64,000 nucleotides of DNA from Enhydrobacter sp. (GTDB lineage Bacteria; Pseudomonadota; Alphaproteobacteria; Reyranellales; Reyranellaceae), in NCBI RefSeq assembly GCF_030246845.1, contig NZ_CP126889.1, positions 2,971,001 through 3,035,000 of the forward strand, read 5' to 3'. Of this stretch, positions 44,527 to 54,921 are shown piece after piece. The first letter of the stretch is position 1, and every line of letters begins with the position of its first letter. Below the pieces are notes generated by a model. It searched no databases. It was not told where the DNA came from and saw only the letters and a list, made by a program, of their open reading frames with translations. A program made the translations under genes and the position numbers.

Positions 44527-45828
44527 ATGGCCGGCCGGCTGGTGAATGCCCTGGGAGCGGCGCCGGCTGCAGCCGAGGCCTTTTCGGATGCGGCGACCCT
44601 GCGCCACATGCTGCGTTTCGAGGCGGCTCTGGCGCGCGCCGTTGCGCAGGCTGGTCTGATCCCGAAGAAATTCGCCGGCATAGTCGCGGCCGCATGCGAT
44701 CCAGCGCTGTACGACCCCGAACCGCTTGCCGAAGCGGCGCGCCGTACGGCGACCTTGACGGTACCGGTCGTGAAGGCGCTCACCGCGGAGGTCGCCAAAC
44801 GCGATCCGGACGCTGCCGGCTATGTCCATTGGGGCGCGACCAGCCAGGACGTGATCGATACGGCGATGGTGCTGCAGCTCGGGGAGGCGTTGCCGCCGCT
44901 CCTGAAGGAGATCGAAGGCATCGTTGCCGCCTTTGCCACTCTGGCGAAGAAGCATCGCGCCACGCCGATGCTGGGCCGCACGCTCCTGCAGCCGGCGACG
45001 CCGCTAGCGCTCGGCCAGAAGATCGCGGGCTGGGCATCGGATCTCGACCGCGCCAGGCGCCGCCTGGCCGAGAGCTTCGCCGAGACGCAGGTCCTGCAGT
45101 TCGGTGGCGCCTCGGGCTCGCTCTCGGCGCTGGGCGGGAAGGCCGAGGCGGTGATGACGGCGCTGGCGACGGACCTCGAGCTCGCCCTGGCGCCCGCGCC
45201 CTGGTTCGCGCAGCGCGTACGCCTTGCGGCGTTCGCGCAGGATTGCACGCTGGTCTGCGGCGCGCTGGGGAAGGCCGCGCGCGACATTTCGCTCATGATG
45301 CAGGTCGAGGTTGGCGAGGCATCGGAGCCGTCCGGTCCGGACCGCGGCGGCTCGTCGACCATGCCGCACAAGCGCAATCCCGTAGGGTCGACGCTGGTGC
45401 TGGCGGCCGCCAATCGCGCGCCCCATCTCGCGGCGACGATCGTGTCGGGGATGGTGCAGGAGCACGAGCGCGCGCTGGGCGGCTGGCAATCCGAGTGGCC
45501 GACCCTGGCGGCGCTGGTCGAGACGCTTGGCTCGTCCCTGCAGGCGATGGCCGAGGTGGCGCCCGGCCTCGTGATCGACACGGATGCGATCCAGGCTAAC
45601 ATGGATGCTGCCGACGCCGCCGTCTTCGCCGAGCGCGCCACCTTCCTGCTGGCCGGGAAGATGGGCAAGCAGAAGGCCGCCGCCCTGGTCGAGAAAGCAC
45701 TGGCCAAGGGCGGCTCGTTCGTCGAGGCGTTGGGCCAGTTGCGGACCGAGCTCGGCGACGAGCAGGCACTGCTGGGCCACTCGTCCGAGTTCGTCGATCG
45801 GCTGCTCGAGGAGCTACATCGCAAATGA
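44527..45828 (+). CDS. pcaB: 3-carboxy-cis,cis-muconate cycloisomerase
   Basis: A 433-residue fumarase/aspartase-superfamily enzyme converting 3-carboxymuconate to the carboxymuconolactone, the step after PcaHG. It has ATLRHMLRFEAALARAVAQA, YVHWGATSQDVIDTAMVLQL, LGRTLLQPATPLALGQKIAG and the signature DRGGSSTMPHKRNPVGSTLV. It ends LGHSSEFVDRLLEELHRK. Genes for the next steps (pcaC, pcaD, pcaIJF) and the regulator pcaQ are not in the window, so the rest of the beta-ketoadipate pathway must be elsewhere. It is convergent with greB after 15 bases. Confidence 0.93.
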   Translation: MAGRLVNALGAAPAAAEAFSDAATLRHMLRFEAALARAVAQAGLIPKKFAGIVAAACDPALYDPEPLAEAARRTATLTVPVVKALTAEVAKRDPDAAGYVHWGATSQDVIDTAMVLQLGEALPPLLKEIEGIVAAFATLAKKHRATPMLGRTLLQPATPLALGQKIAGWASDLDRARRRLAESFAETQVLQFGGASGSLSALGGKAEAVMTALATDLELALAPAPWFAQRVRLAAFAQDCTLVCGALGKAARDISLMMQVEVGEASEPSGPDRGGSSTMPHKRNPVGSTLVLAAANRAPHLAATIVSGMVQEHERALGGWQSEWPTLAALVETLGSSLQAMAEVAPGLVIDTDAIQANMDAADAAVFAERATFLLAGKMGKQKAAALVEKALAKGGSFVEALGQLRTELGDEQALLGHSSEFVDRLLEELHRK

Positions 45829-45843
45829 CACGAAAGTGTGCTG

Positions 45844-46395
45844 TCAGCGATACTCCACCTTCACGATCTCGATCTCCTCGACGCCGCCCGGCGTGCGCAT
45901 CTTGACGACGTCGCCTTCGTAGGCGCGCAGCAACGCCTTGGCGATGGGCGAGATCCAGCTCACATGGCCCCTGGCCGGCTCGACCTCGTCGATGCCGACG
46001 ATCTTGACCTTGCGCTCCTCACCCCGGGAGTTCGCCCAGGTCACGGTGGCGCCGAAGAAGACCTGGTCGGTCTTGGGGCGCGTCGCGGGATCGACCACCT
46101 CCGAGCGTTCCAGCCGCTTGCTGAGAAAGCGGATGCGCCGGTCGATCTCGCGCAGGCGCTTCTTGCCGTAGAGATAGTCGCCGTTTTCCGATCGGTCGCC
46201 GTTGGCGGTGGCCCAGGACACGACCTGCACGACTTCCGGCCGCTCCTTGCGCATGAGCGTCATCAGTTCCTCGCGCAGCCGCGCGAATCCCTGCGGCGTC
46301 ATGTAGTTCTTCGATCCGGCCGGCAGCCCGCCCGTATCCTCGGGCAGGTCGTCGCCCAGCTCGGCGTCGCTTTCCTTGGTGAAGGCTTTGCTCAT
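45844..46395 (-). CDS. greB: transcription elongation factor GreB
   Basis: A 183-residue Gre factor that binds the RNA polymerase secondary channel and stimulates cleavage of backtracked RNA. The N-terminal coiled coil includes YMTPQGFARLREELMTLMRK, the tip VVSWATANGDRSENGDYLYG (acidic residues), and RRIRFLSKRLERSEVVDP. The C-terminal domain has VFFGATVTWANSRGEERKVK and GIDEVEPARGHVSWISPIAK. The extra 30 acidic N-terminal residues and the GreB-type GKKRLREIDRRIRFL favour GreB over GreA. Its start is 31 bases from the divergent ureD start. Confidence 0.93.
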   Translation of the reverse strand: MSKAFTKESDAELGDDLPEDTGGLPAGSKNYMTPQGFARLREELMTLMRKERPEVVQVVSWATANGDRSENGDYLYGKKRLREIDRRIRFLSKRLERSEVVDPATRPKTDQVFFGATVTWANSRGEERKVKIVGIDEVEPARGHVSWISPIAKALLRAYEGDVVKMRTPGGVEEIEIVKVEYR

Positions 46396-46425
46396 GTCGG
46401 TCCGTAATCTATCAAGGGCGGGCCG

Positions 46426-47241
46426 ATGAATGCCACCCGTCCCCGCCTGCAACGCGCCTCCGGCGAGAGTCGCGTCGTTTTCGAGGTGCGCGACGGCACG
46501 ACAAGGCTCGCCGATCTCTATCAACGCGATCCCTGCCGGGTCTTGTTCCCCGATCCGGAACCCGGCGATCCGCCGGAAGCCGTCCTGCTCACGACCTCGG
46601 GCGGTGTCACCGATGGCGACAGGCTGCGGATGACCGTGGAAGCGGCGGCCGGCACGCAGGTCGTGGCGACGACCCAGGCCGCGGAAAAGATCTACCGTGC
46701 CGCCGGCCCGGTCGAGCATTGCGGCATCGACGTCGCCCTGACCGTGGGCAAAGAGGCGGCGCTCGACTGGCTGCCACAGGAGACGATCGTCTTCCAGGGC
46801 GCGCGGCTGAAGCGCCGCACCGTGGCTCGGGTCGCCGTCGGCGGATCGCTGCTGGCTTGCGAGATGGTGGTGCTGGGCCGCGCCGCCTCGGGCGAGCGCT
46901 TCACCGACGGCCTGCTGCTCGACGCCTGGTCGGTGTACCGGGCGGGCCGGCTCGCCTGGACGGACGTGCTGCGGGTCGAAGGCGAGACATCGGGCGGAGC
47001 CGGCTTTGGCGCCGCCAACGGGCTTGCGACCGTGATCGGTGTCTGGGAGACGCCGGGACCGCACTTCGAGAAGGTGCAGGCGCTCCTCGATGACGCGGGG
47101 ACAGTGCGCGCCGGGGTCACGCTGGTCAGTGGCGTTCTGGTGGCGCGGCTGCTGGGCGAAGCGAGTGCGGTGCGACGGGCAGCGGTGCGCTTCCTCGGCG
47201 ATCTTCGCGGCCGGCGCCTGCCGCGCGTTTGGCATGTTTGA
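46426..47241 (+). CDS. ureD: urease accessory protein UreD
   Basis: A 271-residue chaperone. Sequence blocks are LTTSGGVTDGDRLRMTVEA, ATTQAAEKIYRAAGPVEHC, LDWLPQETIVFQGARLKRRT and FTDGLLLDAWSVYRAGRLAW, all standard UreD elements. UreD forms the UreDFG complex that channels nickel into apo-urease. It is the first gene of the urease cluster, divergent from greB with a 30-base gap, and 52 bases upstream of ureA. Confidence 0.95.
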   Translation: MNATRPRLQRASGESRVVFEVRDGTTRLADLYQRDPCRVLFPDPEPGDPPEAVLLTTSGGVTDGDRLRMTVEAAAGTQVVATTQAAEKIYRAAGPVEHCGIDVALTVGKEAALDWLPQETIVFQGARLKRRTVARVAVGGSLLACEMVVLGRAASGERFTDGLLLDAWSVYRAGRLAWTDVLRVEGETSGGAGFGAANGLATVIGVWETPGPHFEKVQALLDDAGTVRAGVTLVSGVLVARLLGEASAVRRAAVRFLGDLRGRRLPRVWHV

Positions 47242-47258
47242 TGCTTGTCCCCACCGGT

Positions 47259-47264
47259 TATAGT
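47259..47264 (+). promoter_or_regulatory. possible -10 element before ureA
   Basis: TATAGT at 47259-47264 with TTGATG 15 bases upstream (47238-47243) is a weak sigma-70-like pair in the 52-base ureD-ureA gap. It could supply extra transcripts for the structural genes. The spacing is short, so this is tentative. Confidence 0.25.
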
Positions 47265-47293
47265 CGAACGATGAAGCTGGGGGAACGCAGGCA

Positions 47294-47596
47294 ATGAATC
47301 TCACGCCTCGCGAAAAGGACAAGCTGCTTGTCGCCATGGCCGCCAACGTGGCGCGCCGCCGTCTCGAGCGCGGCGTCAAGCTCAACCATCCCGAAGCGGT
47401 GGCGCTGATCACTGATTTCGTGGTCGAGGGTGCCCGCGACGGCCGTTCGGTGGCGGAGCTGATGCGCCACGGCGGGGCGGTGCTTCGACGCGAGCAGGTG
47501 ATGGAGGGGGTGGCCGAGATGATCCACGAGATCCAGGTCGAGGCGACCTTTCCCGACGGCACCAAGCTCGTCACCGTCCACAATCCGATCCGCTGA
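47294..47596 (+). CDS. ureA: urease gamma subunit
   Basis: A 100-residue structural subunit. It starts [20 protein letters not shown], with [60 protein letters not shown] and [10 protein letters not shown] at the end, which is the standard free-standing bacterial UreA of about 100 residues. GGGGGAACGCAGGCA precedes the start. The fused beta-alpha gene follows after 12 bases, so gamma is encoded separately from beta and alpha. Confidence 0.97.
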   Translation: MNLTPREKDKLLVAMAANVARRRLERGVKLNHPEAVALITDFVVEGARDGRSVAELMRHGGAVLRREQVMEGVAEMIHEIQVEATFPDGTKLVTVHNPIR

Positions 47597-47608
47597 GGAG
47601 TCACTTCC

Positions 47609-49660
<2,052 letters not shown>

Positions 49661-49741
49661 GGCCTGCCATGCGTCATCGCTGGCGGCGCGAACCGCCTCA
49701 ATACCGCGTGGGCGCTGCTGGAGTTGCGCGCTCCGATGGGC

Positions 49742-49771
49742 GCTCAAGGGAACGCGCCACTGCGGTGGCGC
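49742..49771 (+). repeat. dispersed palindromic repeat, copy 3
   Basis: The stem GCGCCAC (49754-49760), loop TGCG and GTGGCGC (49765-49771), followed by AATCTTC. Together with GCGCGCTCC at 49726 the unit spans 46 bases (49726-49771), the same length as the GCGCGCTCC-to-GTGGCGC unit at 57673-57718. It occupies most of the 133-base gap between the fused ureBC gene and ureE, inside the urease operon. Confidence 0.6.
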
Positions 49772-49793
49772 AATCTTCTTCTATCCGCAGCAT

Positions 49794-50282
49794 ATGAAAC
49801 GCGCCATCGAGGTCGTCCGCACCGGCCGCTGGCCGCTGGCGGAGAAGATCGACACCGTCACCCTGCTGTTCGACGACCGCTATCGCCGGCGCCTCAGGAT
49901 GCTGGGCGACGGCGGCACCGACTTCCTGCTCGATCTCGTCGAGCCGATCGTGCTGCACACCGGCGACGGGCTGCGGCTCGAGGAAGGCGGCTATGTCGAG
50001 GTGAAGGCGGCCGAGGAGGACCTGGTCGAGGTGCGTGGCCGCGATGCCGCGTCCTTCGCCCGGATCGCCTGGCACCTCGGAAATCGGCACCTGCCGGCCG
50101 AGATCGCGCACGACCGCATTCTGATCCGCGAGGACCATGTCATCGTCGATATGCTGAAGGGGCTCGGCGCGGAGATGCGCAATGTCAGGGCGGCGTTCGA
50201 CCCCGAGGGCGGCGCCTATGGCCAGCACAATCACGACCCCGGCCATCACCATGGCACGCTTCATGGCGAACGCCATGGCTGA
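49794..50282 (+). CDS. ureE: urease accessory protein UreE (nickel chaperone)
   Basis: A 162-residue metallochaperone delivering Ni2+ to UreG. The N-terminal domain begins MKRAIEVVRTGRWPLAEKID; the metal-binding C-terminal domain has FARIAWHLGNRHLPAEIAHD with the dimer-interface His and ILIREDHVIVDMLKGLGAEM. The chain ends in a His-rich tail, [20 protein letters not shown], like Klebsiella UreE, able to store several nickel ions. It is separated from ureBC by a repeat-containing gap and overlaps ureF at its 3' end. Confidence 0.95.
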   Translation: MKRAIEVVRTGRWPLAEKIDTVTLLFDDRYRRRLRMLGDGGTDFLLDLVEPIVLHTGDGLRLEEGGYVEVKAAEEDLVEVRGRDAASFARIAWHLGNRHLPAEIAHDRILIREDHVIVDMLKGLGAEMRNVRAAFDPEGGAYGQHNHDPGHHHGTLHGERHG

Positions 50283-50955
50283 TGCGCTGTACCGGCTGCT
50301 GGCCTGGCTGTCGCCGGCCTATCCGATCGGCGCCTTCAGCTACAGCCATGGCATCGAGACCGCCATGGAAGAAGGCTTTGTCACGGATCGCGCATCGCTG
50401 ATTGCATGGCTGGAGAGCATCCTGCGCGGGGGCACCGGCCGGGTCGACGGAGCGCTGTTTGCGGCGGCTTGGCGCGCCGCCGACGCGAAGGGCTGGCCGA
50501 CCTTCGACGCCGTCGCCGAACGGGCCGCCGCCTGGCGCGGCACGTCGGAGATGGCCCTCGAATCGCGCCAGCAGGGGAGCGCGTTCCTGGCCATCACCCG
50601 GACGGCCTGGCCGCATCCCGACCTCGACGCGGTGCACGCGCGGACAGGCGGCGAGATTGCCCTGCCGGTCGCCGTGGCGCTGGCGGCCGCCGTGCATGGC
50701 ATCGCACTCGAGATGGCGCTCGGCGGCTATCTCCATGCCTTCGCGGCCAATCTGATCTCGGCGGCCGTGCGTGTCGTCCCGCTCGGCCAGAGCGACGGCC
50801 AGTTGGCCCTGGCCACCCTGGAAAGTGCGGTGAGGCGCGCGGCCGGCGCGGCGCTTGCCGTCGCCGACCTCGACGACGTGGGCACGGAAACGCCTCTGCT
50901 CGACTGGTGCTCGATGCGGCACGAGACCCAGTACACGCGCCTGTTCCGCTCGTGA
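50275..50955 (+). CDS. ureF: urease accessory protein UreF
   Basis: A 226-residue chaperone that bridges UreD and UreG in the maturation complex. It opens [20 protein letters not shown] and continues [56 protein letters not shown] and [20 protein letters not shown]. It ends [16 protein letters not shown]. The start at 50275 overlaps the ureE stop by eight bases; in-frame ATGs at 50251 and 50263 are alternatives and none has a clear Shine-Dalgarno, suggesting coupling to ureE. Confidence 0.93.
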   Translation: MADALYRLLAWLSPAYPIGAFSYSHGIETAMEEGFVTDRASLIAWLESILRGGTGRVDGALFAAAWRAADAKGWPTFDAVAERAAAWRGTSEMALESRQQGSAFLAITRTAWPHPDLDAVHARTGGEIALPVAVALAAAVHGIALEMALGGYLHAFAANLISAAVRVVPLGQSDGQLALATLESAVRRAAGAALAVADLDDVGTETPLLDWCSMRHETQYTRLFRS

Positions 50956-50993
50956 CGCCGCCAGCGCGACAGAAACCGACAGGAGCACTCAGG

Positions 50994-51611
50994 ATGGATT
51001 TGCGGGGTCCCTTGCGGGTGGGTGTCGGCGGTCCGGTGGGATCGGGCAAGACGGCGCTCGTCGAGCGCCTCTGCAAGAAGATGCGGGCGACCTACGACAT
51101 CGCGGTCGTCACCAACGACATCTACACCAAGGAGGACGCCGAGTTCCTGACCCGCGCCGGCGCGCTGGCGCCGGAGCGCATCGTGGGCGTGGAGACGGGC
51201 GGCTGTCCGCATACGGCGATCCGAGAGGATGCCTCGATCAACCTCGCCGCCGTGGCCGACATCGTGCGCAAGTGGCCCGGGCTCGAGATCGTGTTCGTCG
51301 AATCGGGCGGCGACAACCTTGCCGCCACCTTTTCCCCCGAGCTGGCCGATCTCACGATCTATGTGATCGACGTGGCCGCTGGCGAGAAGATCCCGCGCAA
51401 GGGTGGCCCCGGCATCACGCGCTCCGACCTGCTGGTGATCAACAAGATCGATCTTGCGCCGCTGGTGGGTGCCGACCTCGGCGTGATGGACCGCGATGCG
51501 CGCAGGATGCGCGGCCAGCGGCCGTTCCTGTTCACCAACCTCAAGGAGAACAAGGGCGTCGACGAGGTCGCGGCCTTCATCCTGCACCAGGGCGGCCTGC
51601 CGACGCGCTGA
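50994..51611 (+). CDS. ureG: urease accessory GTPase UreG
   Basis: A 205-residue SIMIBI GTPase that powers nickel insertion. It starts [20 protein letters not shown] (P-loop), followed by [19 protein letters not shown], the metal-binding CPH at 71-73 ([14 protein letters not shown]), [20 protein letters not shown] and [17 protein letters not shown] (G4, NKID). An AGGAGCACTCAGG stretch precedes the ATG. It is the last gene of the urease cluster; a hairpin lies 40 bases downstream. Confidence 0.97.
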   Translation: MDLRGPLRVGVGGPVGSGKTALVERLCKKMRATYDIAVVTNDIYTKEDAEFLTRAGALAPERIVGVETGGCPHTAIREDASINLAAVADIVRKWPGLEIVFVESGGDNLAATFSPELADLTIYVIDVAAGEKIPRKGGPGITRSDLLVINKIDLAPLVGADLGVMDRDARRMRGQRPFLFTNLKENKGVDEVAAFILHQGGLPTR

Positions 51612-51651
51612 TCCTGCAGTCGGGCCGAGTCGGGGCAGGTGACAGATTCCT

Positions 51652-51667
51652 GGGCAGAAGCCTGCCC
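51652..51667 (+). terminator. hairpin downstream of ureG
   Basis: GGGCAG-AAGC-CTGCCC, a perfect 6-bp stem with a 4-base loop, lies 40 bases after the ureG stop. It is followed by AAAAG and not by T residues, so its strength as a terminator is uncertain. Confidence 0.35.
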
Positions 51668-51866
51668 AAAAGAACAGCGCTACCGCTGCGGCCCATCACC
51701 CCGACCTGCGTGCACGTCATGGTCATCGCCGCGAGAACGAATAGGGCCGCTTCGGTTGGTCGTCCGGTTTTCCCAGGCGGGCTCCGTCTCTCGGCGTCGA
51801 TTCTTCAGTCATTGGCTGGACATTCGGCCATTTCACGGCCGCACGACGTACTTTCCGCGGCTGGCT

Positions 51867-51882
51867 TGGCACGGCTTTCGCT
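51867..51882 (+). promoter_or_regulatory. sigma-54 (RpoN)-type promoter for urtA
   Basis: TGGCACG-GCTT-TCGCT at 51867-51882 matches the RpoN consensus TGGCACG-N4-TTGCW with one mismatch. The invariant GG (51868-51869) and GC (51880-51881) are exactly ten bases apart. Transcription would begin near 51893, about 40 bases before the urtA ATG at 51933. RpoN control with NtrC fits urea uptake under nitrogen limitation. Confidence 0.6.
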
Positions 51883-51932
51883 TTCCCTGATCGCGGCGGG
51901 CTTCCCGTCGCGAAAAGAACAAGGAGAGCGGG

Positions 51933-53228
51933 ATGAAGTTGGGATCACTCTGGCGCGCGGGCCTCGTAGCCCTGGCGCTTGTGGCCGGCGGTGCAGCCAC
52001 GGCTGTCGCCCAGGACAAGGCGCCGATCAAGGTCGGCATCTTGCACTCGCTGTCCGGCACGATGGCGATCAGCGAGACGACGCTGAAGGACGTCATGCTG
52101 ATGCTGATCGACGAGCAGAACAAGAAAGGCGGGCTTCTGGGCCGCAAGCTCGAGCCCGTGGTCGTCGATCCGGCCTCGAACTGGCCTCTGTTCGCCGAGA
52201 AGGCACGCGAGCTCCTGCAGAAGGACAAGGTGGCGGCGGTGTTCGGCTGCTGGACCTCGGTCAGCCGCAAGTCGGTCCTGCCTGTGTTCGAGGAGCTGGA
52301 CGGGCTCCTGTTCTACCCCGTGCAGTACGAGGGCGAGGAGAGCTCGCGCAACGTCTTCTATACCGGCGCGGCGCCGAACCAGCAGGCGATCCCGGCCGTC
52401 GACTATCTGATGGAGAACGAAGGCGTGAAGCGCTGGGTGCTGGCTGGCACCGACTACGTCTATCCGCGCACGACCAACAAGATCCTCGAGGCTTACCTCA
52501 AGATGAAGGGCGTCAAGCCGGAAGACATCATGATCAACTATACGCCGTTCGGTCAGTCCGACTGGCAGTCGATCGTGGCCGAGATCAAGAAGTTCGGCGC
52601 GGCCGGCAAGAAGACGGCCGTCGTCTCGACGATCAACGGCGACGCCAACGTGCCCTTCTACAAGGAGCTCGCCAACCAGGGCGTCAAGGCCAAGGACATT
52701 CCGGTCGTGGCCTTCTCGGTCGGCGAGGAGGAGCTGGCCGGCGTCGACACCAGGCCGCTGGTCGGCCATCTCGCCGCCTGGAACTACTTCGAATCGATCA
52801 AGACTCCGGCCAACGAGCGCTTCATCAAGGACTGGAGGGCCTTCACCAAGAACCCCAAGCGGGTGACCAACGATCCGATGGAAGCGCACGTGATCGGCTT
52901 CAACATGTGGGTCGAGGCGGTCAAGAAGGCCGGCACGACCGATCCCGACAAGGTGATCGATGCCATCGTCGGCGTGACGGTTCCCAACCTGACGGGCGGC
53001 TACGCGACCATGATGCCGAACCATCACATCACCAAGCCGGTGTTCGTCGGCGAGATTCAGGGGGACGGCCAGTTCGACGTGGTGTGGCAGAGCCCGGGCG
53101 AGGTGGTCGGCGACGAATGGTCGGACTACCTGCCCGACTCCAAGAACCTGATTTCCGATTGGCGCAAGCCGATGAGCTGCGGCAATTTCAATGTCGGCAC
53201 GGGCAAGTGCGGCGGCAAGGGGCTGTAG
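51933..53228 (+). CDS. urtA: urea ABC transporter substrate-binding protein
   Basis: A 431-residue periplasmic receptor. The signal peptide MKLGSLWRAGLVALALVAGG ends AVAQ|DKAP. It has IKVGILHSLSGTMAISETTL, VAAVFGCWTSVSRKSVLPVF, LLFYPVQYEGEESSRNVFYT, TDYVYPRTTNKILEAYLKMK and WNYFESIKTPANERFIKDW, the full UrtA pattern, which differs from branched-chain amino acid receptors. AAGGAGAGCGGG precedes the ATG. A 12-bp stem-loop lies just after its stop, before urtB. Confidence 0.96.
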   Translation: MKLGSLWRAGLVALALVAGGAATAVAQDKAPIKVGILHSLSGTMAISETTLKDVMLMLIDEQNKKGGLLGRKLEPVVVDPASNWPLFAEKARELLQKDKVAAVFGCWTSVSRKSVLPVFEELDGLLFYPVQYEGEESSRNVFYTGAAPNQQAIPAVDYLMENEGVKRWVLAGTDYVYPRTTNKILEAYLKMKGVKPEDIMINYTPFGQSDWQSIVAEIKKFGAAGKKTAVVSTINGDANVPFYKELANQGVKAKDIPVVAFSVGEEELAGVDTRPLVGHLAAWNYFESIKTPANERFIKDWRAFTKNPKRVTNDPMEAHVIGFNMWVEAVKKAGTTDPDKVIDAIVGVTVPNLTGGYATMMPNHHITKPVFVGEIQGDGQFDVVWQSPGEVVGDEWSDYLPDSKNLISDWRKPMSCGNFNVGTGKCGGKGL

Positions 53229-53252
53229 CTCGGCGGCCCCGGCAATCGTAGC

Positions 53253-53279
53253 GGCGGGATGGCAGCCTGCCATCCCGCC
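53253..53279 (+). promoter_or_regulatory. intercistronic stem-loop between urtA and urtB
   Basis: GGCGGGATGGCA (53253-53264) and TGCCATCCCGCC (53268-53279) form a perfect 12-bp stem with a 3-base loop, in the 79-base gap. No T-tract follows. It probably protects the urtA message 3' end and reduces read-through, giving excess receptor over permease. Confidence 0.6.
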
Positions 53280-53307
53280 CGACACCTTCTCGAACTGAAG
53301 TGCCGAC

Positions 53308-54921
53308 ATGACCGTTTCGCGCAAGCTCGCCGGCGTGATCTCGCTGCTCATTTCGCTGGCATTCGCCAGTGCCGCATCGGCGAGCGATCTCGCGGCTCTT
53401 GTCGCCAACCTGACGACCGGCGGTTTCAGCGATCGCGAGGCTGCCGTTGGCGCGCTGGCGGCATCGCGAGACCTGCGCGCCGCACCGATCTTGCAGGCGC
53501 TCGGTGAGGGACGGCTTTACGTGCGCACCGCCGACAAGGCCGTCGTCATCGGCAAGGCGGAGGGCGATCGGCTTTCCCTCACCGATGCGATCACCGGCAA
53601 GGCGGCCGGGACGGGCTCCGAGGATGAGCTGAAGCGCGTGCGCGTCAACAATCGCCTGCGCGGCACAATCGACGACGCCGTGGCTGCGCTTACGCTGATG
53701 AATCCCGATCCCGGCATGCGCCGAAGCGCTGCGGATTCCCTCTTCAAGCAGCGCAATCCGTCCGCCCTGCCGGCGGTCGAACATGCCCTGCCGGTCGAGA
53801 AGGATGCCGGCATCAGGCGCGCTTTCGCCGAGGCGCGGGCGTCGATCGTCCTCGCGTCCGACGGTGCGTCGAAGACAGAGAAGCTGGCGGCCGTTGCGGT
53901 GGTGAGGGACCGCGGTGATCGCGACGCAATGGGAATCCTACAAGCGGCCGCATCGTCCCCCGATCGGGACGTCAAGGCGGCGGCAATGCTGGCAGCGGGC
54001 TCGTTGCGCCAGACGCTCGCCGTCTGGGAAGCCGCGCAGAACGTGTGGTACGGCATCTCGCTCGGTTCCGTCCTTCTCCTCGCCGCGATCGGGCTTGCCA
54101 TCACCTTCGGCACCATGGGCGTGATCAACATGGCCCACGGCGAGATGGTGATGCTGGGCGCCTACACCACTTTCGTCGTGCAGCAGGTGATCCGGGCCTC
54201 TACGCCCCACCTGTTCGACGCGTCGATCGCGATCGCCCTGCCGCTCGCCTTCCTCGTGGCGGGCACAATCGGCATCCTGATCGAGCGCAGCATCATCCGC
54301 TTTCTTTACGGTCGGCCGCTCGACACGCTGCTGGCGACCTGGGGTCTGTCGCTGGGCCTGCAGCAGGCGGTTCGCACGATCTTCGGCCCGACCAACCAGG
54401 AGGTGAGCGCACCGTCCTGGATGTCGGGCTCGTTCATGGTCGGCCAGATCGACGTGACCTACAGCCGCCTTTGGATCGTGGTCTTCGCCCTCGTGGTCTT
54501 CGCGGCCCTGATCCTGATCCTGCGCAAGACGCCGCTCGGCCTTCATATGCGGGCCGTGACGCAGAACCGGCCGATGGCTTCGGCGATGGGCATCCGCACA
54601 CCGCGCGTCGATGCTCTCACCTTCGGGCTGGGCTCGGGCATCGCGGGCCTTGCCGGCGTCGCGCTCTCGCAGATCGACAACGTCAGCCCCAACCTCGGCC
54701 AAGGCTACATCATCGACTCCTTCATGGTCGTGGTGTTCGGCGGCGTGGGCAATCTCTTCGGCACGCTGCTGGGCGCGACGGCGCTCGGCATCGTCAACAA
54801 GTTCCTCGAGCCCTATGCGGGGGCGGTGCTGGGCAAGATCCTGGTGCTGGTCTTCATCATCCTCTTCATCCAGCGTCGTCCGCGCGGGCTGTTCGCGCTG
54901 AAGGGCCGGGCGGTCGAATGA
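53308..54921 (+). CDS. urtB: urea ABC transporter permease UrtB
   Basis: A 537-residue LivH-type permease. It has a cleavable or anchored N-terminus (MTVSRKLAGVISLLISLAFA), a periplasmic helical-repeat region of about 220 residues (FSDREAAVGALAASRDLRAA and similar units), then the membrane part with FGTMGVINMAHGEMVMLGAY, LATWGLSLGLQQAVRTIFGP, GLGSGIAGLAGVALSQIDNV and VVFGGVGNLFGTLLGATAL. The long extracytoplasmic segment is characteristic of UrtB compared with LivH. The ATGA overlap at its end couples it to urtC. Confidence 0.95.
   Translation: MTVSRKLAGVISLLISLAFASAASASDLAALVANLTTGGFSDREAAVGALAASRDLRAAPILQALGEGRLYVRTADKAVVIGKAEGDRLSLTDAITGKAAGTGSEDELKRVRVNNRLRGTIDDAVAALTLMNPDPGMRRSAADSLFKQRNPSALPAVEHALPVEKDAGIRRAFAEARASIVLASDGASKTEKLAAVAVVRDRGDRDAMGILQAAASSPDRDVKAAAMLAAGSLRQTLAVWEAAQNVWYGISLGSVLLLAAIGLAITFGTMGVINMAHGEMVMLGAYTTFVVQQVIRASTPHLFDASIAIALPLAFLVAGTIGILIERSIIRFLYGRPLDTLLATWGLSLGLQQAVRTIFGPTNQEVSAPSWMSGSFMVGQIDVTYSRLWIVVFALVVFAALILILRKTPLGLHMRAVTQNRPMASAMGIRTPRVDALTFGLGSGIAGLAGVALSQIDNVSPNLGQGYIIDSFMVVVFGGVGNLFGTLLGATALGIVNKFLEPYAGAVLGKILVLVFIILFIQRRPRGLFALKGRAVE

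Larger units (their letters stand above)
51612..51932. other. 321-base gap between the urease and urea-transporter operons
   Basis: No credible gene is present; an 83-codon frame at 51639-51890 has atypical composition and overlaps regulatory sequence. The gap holds a hairpin near its left end (51652) and a sigma-54-like promoter near its right end (51867). I see nothing else convincing in 51670-51860. Confidence 0.6.

Noticed and set aside
51700..51740. A possible NtrC site (TGCACGTCATGGTCAT) upstream of the RpoN promoter
   Set aside because: Only one half-site matches well and the spacing is wrong for the TGCACC-N5-GGTGCA type; not strong enough to list.
51639..51890. An 83-codon frame between ureG and urtA
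   Set aside because: Composition unlike the neighbours, no ribosome binding site, and it contains the hairpin and the sigma-54 promoter.
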